A stretch of DNA of 5,010 nt from Planctomycetota bacterium (GTDB lineage: Bacteria > Planctomycetota > Brocadiia > SM23-32): contig JAGXLK010000269.1 in assembly GCA_018334735.1 (NCBI GenBank), positions 1 through 5,010 on the forward strand. The letters run 5' to 3'. A program made the translations under genes and the position numbers. A model generated the notes under the pieces. The model saw only the letters and a program-made list of their open reading frames with translations. It searched no databases and was not told the DNA's origin. Below, piece by piece: positions 1-5,010 of the stretch; position 1 is the first letter of the stretch; the number at the start of each line of letters is the position of its first letter.

Positions 1-428
1 CCCAGTGATACCACAAAACAGATCGAGCTGTCTTCGGGGATATTCAGTTCGGCGGCAAGCTGTGCGCGCCGGATGGAACCAAACCAGCAGGAACCAATGC
101 CTCGTTCGTGAGCGGCCAGCAGGATGTAGCTCACCAGGCTTGCCATATTGGCAACGGCGGGATCCTTTCCCCCGAGCACAACCATGTAAGCAACGGGTCG
201 CTCTCCTTCAGCCGGTGCTCCAATGCTCGGGAGCCAGGAAAGAGTGGCGTATACCTGTTCGCGCATTTCGGGTTCATCGACAACAATAATTTCCCATTTC
301 TGGACGTTTCCGCCGGAGGGGGCATATCGGGCAACATCGGCGATTTCGCGCAGGGTTTCTCGGGGGATGTCTTCCTGGCGATAACGTCTTACGGACCGCC
401 TGGTTTTGAGCAATGCGTCGGCTTCCAT
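1..428 (-). CDS. Nitroreductase-family FMN-dependent oxidoreductase, C-terminus cut by window edge
   Basis: The first 142 residues of a nitroreductase-fold flavoenzyme are visible; the rest lies beyond the left edge. The N-terminus carries the family's FMN-phosphate-binding start, RRSVRRY (residues 10-16). It is followed by APSGGNVQKWEIIVV (36-50), matching the usual APSGGNxQPWxFvvV block that contacts the flavin. A later GIGSCWFGSI block (110-119) matches the conserved GLGScW helix-turn. These enzymes are usually cytoplasmic homodimers that use NAD(P)H to reduce nitro compounds, quinones or other electrophiles; the substrate cannot be read from sequence. The ATG at 428-426 is chosen because AAGGA (minus strand, 435-439) sits 6 nt upstream. 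It begins 34 nt after the rqcH stop and probably shares its transcript. No signal peptide is seen. Family assignment is firm; a specific gene name is not justified. Confidence 0.88.
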   Translation of the reverse strand, partial: MEADALLKTRRSVRRYRQEDIPRETLREIADVARYAPSGGNVQKWEIIVVDEPEMREQVYATLSWLPSIGAPAEGERPVAYMVVLGGKDPAVANMASLVSYILLAAHERGIGSCWFGSIRRAQLAAELNIPEDSSICFVVSL

Positions 429-462
429 CGGTATTCCTTTCCTTAATAAGCTGAACACAGAT

Positions 463-1959
463 TTAACCGGGAACGATTTCGCGTCTGTTCAGAATGCGTT
501 CCATTCGTTCCGTGCTGAAATGCAGGTCGAGGGTCGATTCTTCGGCGTAATGCACTTTCCCGGGATCACGTCCTTTGGTAGAACGGACATATTTCCTTTG
601 TGTGTAGACGATTTTCGCGTGTTTTGTGCCACGAATTTTGGAGTAGTAGACAGCGAGATGCGCTGCATCCAGCAGCGCGTCAAGCGGAACATCTTTTCCT
701 TTTGGCTTTCTGATGATAACGTGAGGCCCGGGCCAGCGCAGCAGGTGCATCCAGTAATCGTTTCCCCGGGCGATGCTGAAGGTCAGCCTGTGACTCTGCT
801 TCTGGTTGCGGGCGACAAGAATCTCCCAGCCATCGGCGGAGACAAAACGTCGCGGCTGCTTTTTTTCTTCCCGGCGGTGTGAAGGAGGTTTGGGCTCGGG
901 GGGAAGGAGATTTTCCTTGCGAAGTTGCTTTTCAATTTGGGCAATTCTCTCACGGTCGTCCGCGGCTTCTATTTCCTGGCGCAGGAGTTTGAGCTGCCGG
1001 ATTTGCTTTTTCGTTTCTTGCATTCGCTCTTCGATATGTTCCTGCGAAGCTTTTCGTTTCTTGTATTTTTCGAAGTATTTCTGAATATTCTGTTCCGGTG
1101 TGAGGGCCGGATCGAGTTCTATTGTCTTTTCGGGCACCTCTGGCTCGAAAATGTCTTTAACCGTAACTGTGGATTCGCCTCTTTTGAGTTTGGGAAGCTG
1201 GATTTTCAGCAGTTCACCTTTTCGGCGCAACTCATTGGCACGTTCAGCCTTGCGTTTATCTTCCCGAAGATTCTCCTGCAGGGAAGTAAGGTGTTCCAGC
1301 TGGGCGTCGACCTTCCCGCGGAGCGCCTCCTGCTTCTCGGCAATCTCAGCTTCGTTTTCGAGTTCCACGTACTCTGATTGAATTGCCCGACTCAAAGCGA
1401 GCGGATCATCAGAATCCGTTGCGTCCTGAAACCGATTCTCGGATGCTTGTTCCGCTGTAGATGGGGGAGGGGGAGGAGGCTGAACGTACTTTTTGCCCTG
1501 GGCAATTGTGCGGTGAGAATATTCCCGCGTAAAAAGCGAACCCAGAATTACATCTGAGTCGTCCACCAATATAAGATTGCTGCTTCCCCCAATCAATTCG
1601 GCAACTAATCGAACCGGTTGCGGTTTCATCAGGACGTCATGTTCGACTGACTGGAGTATGACGATCCGATCGTTTTCCACCTGGTGAAGTGATCGGACGG
1701 GAGAACCAGTGAGATGTTGACGCACAACGTTGCAGAATCCGCCCGCCGGTTTTCCCTGGTCGGGCCGGCGGGTAAGCAGGTGCAGGCGGCTGAAACGCGG
1801 ATCCGCCACGATTTGAAGCCAGGATTTTGACGTTCCTTTCTGGAGTTCAAATATCAATATCTCCTCGTCCGGTTGGTCAATCCGGCCGATTTGGGCACCT
1901 TCCACGGTCGGTCTGATGTTTTCGACAACCGCTTTGATTTCTGCTGTGGAGAGACTCAT
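463..1959 (-). CDS. rqcH: RqcH/NFACT-family ribosome quality-control protein (Rqc2 homologue), compact form
   Basis: A 498-residue NFACT protein. Family knowledge: RqcH binds stalled 50S subunits carrying peptidyl-tRNA and recruits tRNA-Ala to add C-terminal alanine tails that mark the chain for proteolysis. Visible parts, in order: an NFACT-N domain (about 1-165) with FCNVVRQHLTG (75-85), the tRNA-binding Asp-Arg pair at D97-R98 and ELIGGSSNLILVD (121-133); a six-proline run (161-166); a charged coiled-coil region (about 195-350) containing the family block LDPALTPEQNIQKYFEKYKK (282-301); and an NFACT-R/DUF814 domain (about 370-480) with GWEILVARN (377-385), ARGNDYWMH (397-405) and the KGRDPGKVHY element. 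It is shorter than the roughly 570-residue Firmicutes proteins because almost nothing occupies the place of the helix-hairpin-helix domain. AGGTG lies 5 nt before the ATG (1965-1969). Older annotations call this family fibronectin-binding protein A; nothing here suggests surface export. Confidence 0.88.
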   Translation of the reverse strand: MSLSTAEIKAVVENIRPTVEGAQIGRIDQPDEEILIFELQKGTSKSWLQIVADPRFSRLHLLTRRPDQGKPAGGFCNVVRQHLTGSPVRSLHQVENDRIVILQSVEHDVLMKPQPVRLVAELIGGSSNLILVDDSDVILGSLFTREYSHRTIAQGKKYVQPPPPPPSTAEQASENRFQDATDSDDPLALSRAIQSEYVELENEAEIAEKQEALRGKVDAQLEHLTSLQENLREDKRKAERANELRRKGELLKIQLPKLKRGESTVTVKDIFEPEVPEKTIELDPALTPEQNIQKYFEKYKKRKASQEHIEERMQETKKQIRQLKLLRQEIEAADDRERIAQIEKQLRKENLLPPEPKPPSHRREEKKQPRRFVSADGWEILVARNQKQSHRLTFSIARGNDYWMHLLRWPGPHVIIRKPKGKDVPLDALLDAAHLAVYYSKIRGTKHAKIVYTQRKYVRSTKGRDPGKVHYAEESTLDLHFSTERMERILNRREIVPG

Positions 1960-1964
1960 CTCAG

Positions 1965-1969
1965 CACCT
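1965..1969 (-). promoter_or_regulatory. Ribosome-binding site of rqcH
   Basis: Reading the minus strand, AGGTG ends 5 nt before the ATG at 1959-1957. This is a reasonable Shine-Dalgarno match and supports the chosen start, which also places the NFACT-N fold at the expected distance from the N-terminus. Confidence 0.6.
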
Positions 1970-2019
1970 GAAGAGAATTTTGACCCGACAGAGGTACGAT
2001 TTGCGGCCTGAATTCTGCC

Positions 2020-2043
2020 AAAAAGGAACGACCTGCCTGTCGT
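2020..2043 (-). terminator. Weak terminator-like hairpin after the aldolase gene
   Basis: On the minus strand a 5-bp stem ACGAC/GTCGT with a 6-nt loop is followed, 3 nt later, by five T residues. It lies about 40 nt after the aldolase stop codon and before rqcH. The stem is short and the T run brief, so it would give at most partial termination. No other terminator is visible in the 123-nt gap. I saw no convincing separate promoter for rqcH, so part of its expression may come from read-through. Confidence 0.3.
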
Positions 2044-2082
2044 GCGGGGACGCTCCGATATAATCTGACCTGAAGCCGGCTT

Positions 2083-3087
2083 TTACTCTTCTTCCATTAC
2101 CTGGTCATAGAAACGAACATAATCTTCTTTATGCTCACTTTCAAGATGTTTCATGGCCGACCGGGGATGTTGGTGAAGCTGACCAGTGAGCATATAAGGG
2201 ATATCCGGTCCCCATCCCAGTTTTTCCTGAAGAGGTTTCACGTATTCCTGAATACATTTGATAATCGGACGCAGCCTGAATTTCGGGTTATGGAGGAACC
2301 CCACAAGATTTTCGAGCGGACAATTGCCTGCGCCACGCCCCATACCATACATGGTTCCGTCGACCTGGTTTGCTCCATAGATGATGGCTTCGATGGTGTT
2401 GGCGTAGGCCAGCTGCTGGTTGTTATGACCGTGGAACCCGACCGTTTTTCCCTCTTCCTCACAGTACTGAAGGTATTTTTTCATCAACTCCTGTGTCTGT
2501 TCCGAATATAAGCATCCCCAGCTATCGACAATGTAGATCGTTACTGCGGGGGACTGGACGAGTGTGTTGAGGGCCCCTTCGAGCTCGGCGTCACGGATAT
2601 TATGCACGGCCATGAGTTGAGAGATTACTTCATAGCCTTTTTCATGGGCGTCCTGCATCATTTTCATGGCTGTTGGGATTTGGTGCACATAGCATGCTAC
2701 ACGGATAGTGTCGAGCACACTTTCCTCACAGGGAACGATGTCGTTTTCATAATCCGACCGCTCTGCATCAGCCATGGCGCTGAGCTTTATATCCGCGGGG
2801 TTGTCCCCGTAAACGCGACGCAAATCATCTTCGTCGCAATGTTTCCATGGACCATATTCGTCGGGTGGGTAAATTTCTTTTGAACCTTTGTAGCCGACTT
2901 CCATGTAATCAATGCCGGCTTCGGCGAGGGCTTCGTAAACCCCGCGCGCGAACTCATCGGCGAGCTGGTGGTTGTTCATTAATCCACCGTCACGAACGGT
3001 GCAATCGAGCAATTTCAGTTCGGGCCGGTATGTAATCCAGTCACCTCGTTTATCCGCGCTTTGCGTATTTTTCTCTTCAGAAGACAT
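2083..3087 (-). CDS. DRE-TIM metallolyase-type aldolase (4-hydroxy-2-oxovalerate aldolase-like), substrate unknown
   Basis: A 334-residue cytoplasmic TIM-barrel protein of the HMG-CoA lyase/DRE-TIM superfamily. The first strand carries LLDCTVRDGG (26-35), giving the catalytic Arg (R32) and a metal-binding Asp (D33). The HGHNN motif (219-223) supplies the two metal-binding histidines, and GMGRGAGNCPLENLV (248-262) is the conserved C-terminal barrel loop. A GQLHQHPRSAM segment (302-312) resembles the xHPxYA helix of aldolase-domain proteins seen in polysaccharide gene clusters. True 4-hydroxy-2-oxovalerate aldolases have a catalytic His four residues after the Arg; here that site is Leu36. It therefore probably does not perform that reaction. 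The DGG..NN pattern points to the poorly characterised subgroup. The first 16 residues are a polar extension before the barrel. The ATG follows a plausible promoter by about 47 nt but has no clear Shine-Dalgarno site. Its neighbour on the other strand is fucK. Superfamily is secure; substrate is unknown. Confidence 0.82.
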   Translation of the reverse strand: MSSEEKNTQSADKRGDWITYRPELKLLDCTVRDGGLMNNHQLADEFARGVYEALAEAGIDYMEVGYKGSKEIYPPDEYGPWKHCDEDDLRRVYGDNPADIKLSAMADAERSDYENDIVPCEESVLDTIRVACYVHQIPTAMKMMQDAHEKGYEVISQLMAVHNIRDAELEGALNTLVQSPAVTIYIVDSWGCLYSEQTQELMKKYLQYCEEEGKTVGFHGHNNQQLAYANTIEAIIYGANQVDGTMYGMGRGAGNCPLENLVGFLHNPKFRLRPIIKCIQEYVKPLQEKLGWGPDIPYMLTGQLHQHPRSAMKHLESEHKEDYVRFYDQVMEEE

Positions 3088-3140
3088 AATGGAGTGCCCA
3101 AATGGGGAAGGGTGATCAACTGATAGAAATACAAGTGGGT

Positions 3141-3168
3141 ATTATATCAGCTCAGATTGCTTTTTCAA
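3141..3168 (-). promoter_or_regulatory. Sigma70-like promoter for the aldolase gene
   Basis: Read on the minus strand, a -35 box TTGAAA (3168-3163) and a perfect -10 box TATAAT (3146-3141) are separated by 16 nt. Transcription would begin near 3134, giving a leader of about 47 nt before the ATG at 3087. Box quality and position directly upstream of the gene make this a good candidate; no start-site data are available. Confidence 0.7.
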
Positions 3169-3171
3169 CGT

Positions 3172-3193
3172 CGTGCGCTACATTCTTCGCACG
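3172..3193. promoter_or_regulatory. Inverted repeat between divergent promoters, candidate operator
   Basis: CGTGCG (3172-3177) and CGCACG (3188-3193) form a perfect 6-bp inverted repeat with a 10-nt spacer. It lies between the two -35 boxes, a few bases upstream of the leftward one and about a dozen upstream of the rightward one. This is a usual place for a dimeric regulator acting on both genes. No regulator gene is in the window and the motif does not match one I can name, so the role is inferred from position and symmetry. Confidence 0.4.
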
Positions 3194-3204
3194 GGTTTAT
3201 GAAA

Positions 3205-3232
3205 TTGCAAAAACGCGACGCGCTTTTATAAT
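3205..3232 (+). promoter_or_regulatory. Sigma70-like promoter for fucK
   Basis: TTGCAA (3205-3210) and a perfect TATAAT (3227-3232) are separated by 16 nt. The start would fall near 3239-3241, about 35 nt before the fucK ATG. The spacer contains CGCG-A-CGCG (3214-3222), a small symmetric element flanked by A and T runs, which might be bound by a repressor. The promoter probably also serves argC downstream. Confidence 0.72.
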
Positions 3233-3260
3233 AGCGGTTTGGGAACGATCATAGAGAAAA

Positions 3261-3268
3261 AAGGAGAG
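3261..3268 (+). promoter_or_regulatory. Strong ribosome-binding site of fucK
   Basis: AAGGAGAG, containing AGGAG at 3262-3266, sits 7 nt before the ATG at 3274. It is the best Shine-Dalgarno match in the window and fixes the fucK start. Confidence 0.8.
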
Positions 3269-3273
3269 TCGTT

Positions 3274-4782
3274 ATGGCAGCCGAAGCCGTTATTGTCGTC
3301 GACTGTGGTTCTACGAATATCACCGTGTTCGCTGTCGGCCCTGATGGCCAATCGCTTGCCGCCTGCGACGAGCCAAATAAACCGGTGCCCCAGGCCGGGG
3401 CGCCCGAAGCGTGGCGTGTCTGGGATCTCGATGAGCTTACGACCAAGGTCTTCCGTCTCTGTCGCGAATGTGTCGCCGAAGTTGGCTCGGAGAATGTTCG
3501 CGCACTGACGATTACAACCTGGGGAGCGGATGGGGCGCCGTTGACCTCCGAAGGAGAGCTTACGTATCCCCCGATTGCGTGGGAATGCCCGCGCACCGAA
3601 GGGACGGCCGAACGGGTGTCAACAGAAATCGGCGCCCGGAACCTGTACAACGTTACGGGGTACCAGGTCATCAGTTTCAATACGCTTTTCCGGCTCGCCT
3701 GGCTGAGGGAGAATGAACCGGAAACCCTGGAAAAGGCAGACCGCTGGATGATGATGCCCGGGCTGCTTAGTTATCAGTTCTGTGAACAGATGAGTGTCGA
3801 TGTGACCGACGCCTCGACGATGATGGCCCTTGACCTGCAGCAGGGCGGGTGGTCGGAAGAACTGCTATCGGTGGCCGATCTGGACTCTTCGTTTTTCCCG
3901 CCGTTGATATATCCGGGGGAGGTCATCGGGGAGGTGACCGACGACGCCGCCGAACAATGCGGAATCCCCGCGGGCACGCCCGTCGTCGCCGGGGGCCATG
4001 ACACACAGTTCGCGCTGATCGGGAGCGGGGCGACCCCCGACGAGGCGGTTTTGAGCAGCGGCACCTGGGAAATACTGATGTTACGCACCTCCGAGTTCCA
4101 GCCGAATGAACTCGGTTTCGTCGAAGGTATGCAGACGGAACTCGATGCGAAGAAGGGGCTTTTCAACCCGCAGCTTCTCATGATGGGGTCCGGTGTGCTC
4201 GAATGGGTCCGGGAAAATTTCTACGCCGGTATCGAAGAACGTAACGATGCCTACAATTCCATGATCGAGGAGGCCCGGAAAATTGGGCCGGGAAGCGGAC
4301 AGGTCATGATGGTGCCGAGTTTCGTGCCGGATAGCGGGCCGACGAAAAAATACAATACCGAAGGAACAATTGTCGGCCTCGGACTGCAGACGGACCGCGG
4401 GCACGTTTACCGGGCCTGCCTGGAAGGACTCACGTTCCAGCTCCGGGATGCTTTGAGAATCATAAAAGATGCCACGCGGTTTGAGCCCTCCAGCATTCGG
4501 GTGGTCGGCGGCGGTTCGCGTAACGCGCTCTGGAACCAGATCCGGGCGGATGTCTGTAATCTGCCCGTAACAGTCACCGCTCAAAAGGAAGCAACGGTGA
4601 TGGGCGGTGCGATCGTCGCCTGGATGGGCGCAGGACGCTTTTCTACAATCAGCGAAGGCCAGGATGCGCTCACCACGGAAAGTTCGATGGTCGAACCTTC
4701 GGGCGAGCGCGATGTCTATGATGAGCTCTTTGAGCGATACAAAAAGATTCCACCGGCTCTGGAAAATTTCTATACAACTTGA
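3274..4782 (+). CDS. fucK: L-fuculokinase (FGGY carbohydrate kinase family)
   Basis: A 502-residue FGGY-family sugar kinase. FucK phosphorylates L-fuculose with ATP to L-fuculose-1-phosphate, the step before FucA aldolase in cytoplasmic fucose breakdown. Domain I begins with the phosphate loop DCGSTN (10-15), then TTWGADGA (81-88) and AWECPRT (102-108). AGGHDTQFAL (239-248) contains the likely catalytic Asp243. Domain II has LSSGTWEILMLR (260-271), GSGVLEWVRENF (305-316), RGHVYRACLEGLTFQL (375-390) and the adenosine-binding VVGGGSRNALWNQI (410-423). These blocks follow remembered E. coli FucK closely (GHDTQFAL, LSSGTWEILM, SGVLEWVR, GGGSRNxLWNQI), better than rhamnulokinase, so fucK is preferred. 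Length is slightly above the E. coli enzyme. The start is fixed by a strong ribosome-binding site. No other fucose genes are visible here. A related deoxy-sugar such as L-rhamnulose or D-ribulose could still be the real substrate. Confidence 0.85.
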   Translation: MAAEAVIVVDCGSTNITVFAVGPDGQSLAACDEPNKPVPQAGAPEAWRVWDLDELTTKVFRLCRECVAEVGSENVRALTITTWGADGAPLTSEGELTYPPIAWECPRTEGTAERVSTEIGARNLYNVTGYQVISFNTLFRLAWLRENEPETLEKADRWMMMPGLLSYQFCEQMSVDVTDASTMMALDLQQGGWSEELLSVADLDSSFFPPLIYPGEVIGEVTDDAAEQCGIPAGTPVVAGGHDTQFALIGSGATPDEAVLSSGTWEILMLRTSEFQPNELGFVEGMQTELDAKKGLFNPQLLMMGSGVLEWVRENFYAGIEERNDAYNSMIEEARKIGPGSGQVMMVPSFVPDSGPTKKYNTEGTIVGLGLQTDRGHVYRACLEGLTFQLRDALRIIKDATRFEPSSIRVVGGGSRNALWNQIRADVCNLPVTVTAQKEATVMGGAIVAWMGAGRFSTISEGQDALTTESSMVEPSGERDVYDELFERYKKIPPALENFYTT

Positions 4783-4834
4783 GCGCACTGATCCAATGCG
4801 CGTCTCTGTTGCATAACCCAAAAAGGGAACGATA

Positions 4835-5010
4835 ATGAAAATTTGCATTGTTGGAGCCACGGCGTATACGAGCCGAGAACTGATCGGTATTCTCCTCCAT
4901 CATCCGGAAGCGAAAATTGTGCATCTGGGTGGCCGGCGTGAGGGGAATCCTCGCATATCCGAGATTTTCCCGTCTCTGCGGGGTCGCTGCGATATGAAAA
5001 TGGGCGGCCT
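4835..5010 (+). CDS. argC: N-acetyl-gamma-glutamyl-phosphate reductase, N-terminus only (cut by window edge)
   Basis: The first 58 residues are visible; the catalytic Cys and the rest lie beyond the right edge. ArgC reduces N-acetylglutamyl phosphate with NADPH to the semialdehyde in cytoplasmic arginine synthesis. The opening MKICIVGATAYTSRELIGIL is a Rossmann start with the ArgC signature order GATxYTxxEL. It is followed by HHPEAKIVHLGGRREG (22-37) and ISEIFPSLRG (41-50), which match ArgC's conserved HPE and IxExFPxLRG blocks. The glycines usual at positions 10 and 13 are Ala10 and Ser13 here. AGGGA (4824-4828) lies 6 nt before the ATG and supports this start. The gene starts 52 nt after fucK with no clear terminator between them, so it may be co-transcribed. 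A related semialdehyde dehydrogenase, such as LysY-type, cannot be excluded from this fragment. Confidence 0.8.
   Translation, partial: MKICIVGATAYTSRELIGILLHHPEAKIVHLGGRREGNPRISEIFPSLRGRCDMKMGG

Noticed and set aside
406..882. Plus-strand open frame of 158 codons across the rqcH 3' end
   Set aside because: No domain is recognised, and it overlaps the conserved NFACT-R coding region on the other strand.
925..1377. Plus-strand open frame with a strongly hydrophobic, Phe/Leu-rich product resembling a membrane protein
   Set aside because: It is the antisense of the Lys/Glu-rich coiled coil of rqcH; complementing AAA and GAA codons gives TTT and TTC. The apparent membrane segments are an artefact.
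2059..2064. Perfect TATAAT on the plus strand just beyond the 3' end of the aldolase gene
   Set aside because: No acceptable -35 box is present at 15-19 nt upstream and no plus-strand gene follows. An antisense transcript is possible but unsupported.
2073..2082. Perfect 10-bp palindrome AAGCCGGCTT directly after the aldolase stop codon
   Set aside because: It has no loop and no following T run, so it cannot act as a normal terminator hairpin; a short palindrome of this size can occur by chance.
3115..3124. Short symmetric element ATCA-AC-TGAT in the aldolase leader
   Set aside because: Four-base arms are too short to separate from chance, and no second copy supports it.
4783..4801. Hairpin GCGCA-N9-TGCGC after fucK considered as a terminator
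   Set aside because: The stem is only 5 bp and is followed by mixed sequence rather than T residues.
4081..4860. Long open frame of 259 codons on the minus strand, opposite fucK
   Set aside because: It lies almost wholly antisense to a well-conserved kinase, shows no recognisable domain, and covers the argC start. It is a by-product of GC-rich codons in fucK.

Overview
This is a chromosomal, bacterial-looking window of ordinary metabolic and ribosome quality-control genes, tightly packed and almost entirely coding. There is no sign of a mobile element, CRISPR array, phage gene or tRNA/rRNA gene. Five protein genes are supported: three read leftward from a divergent promoter region near 3.1-3.25 kb, and two read rightward from it. 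Most genes have Shine-Dalgarno sites and the promoters look like sigma70 sites, so the host is a bacterium with standard expression signals. I cannot assign a phylum with confidence. The compact RqcH/NFACT protein and the unusual ArgC N-terminus hint at a lineage outside the well-studied Proteobacteria and Firmicutes; a PVC or Planctomycetes-like host is a guess only.

Leftward arm: a DRE-TIM-type aldolase of unknown substrate (2083-3087) is followed after 123 nt by an RqcH/NFACT-family protein (463-1959). After a further 34 nt comes a nitroreductase-family flavoprotein (428 to the left edge, truncated by the window). The rqcH-nitroreductase spacing suggests co-transcription. A weak terminator-like hairpin lies between the aldolase and rqcH.

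Rightward arm: an L-fuculokinase (fucK, 3274-4782) with a strong ribosome-binding site is followed after 52 nt by the start of argC (4835 to the right edge, truncated), the N-acetyl-gamma-glutamyl-phosphate reductase of arginine synthesis. No convincing terminator separates them.

The 186-nt region between the aldolase and fucK carries two well-formed back-to-back promoters (TTGAAA-N16-TATAAT leftward, TTGCAA-N16-TATAAT rightward). A 6-bp inverted repeat (CGTGCG-N10-CGCACG) lies between their -35 boxes, and this could be a shared operator. The layout invites the idea that the uncharacterised aldolase and the fucose kinase are co-regulated, but the sequence alone does not prove a joint pathway. 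I found no clearly new multi-gene system. The best leads are the unassigned aldolase beside fucK, the shared control region, the shortened RqcH with a six-proline run, and the altered nucleotide-binding loop of ArgC.
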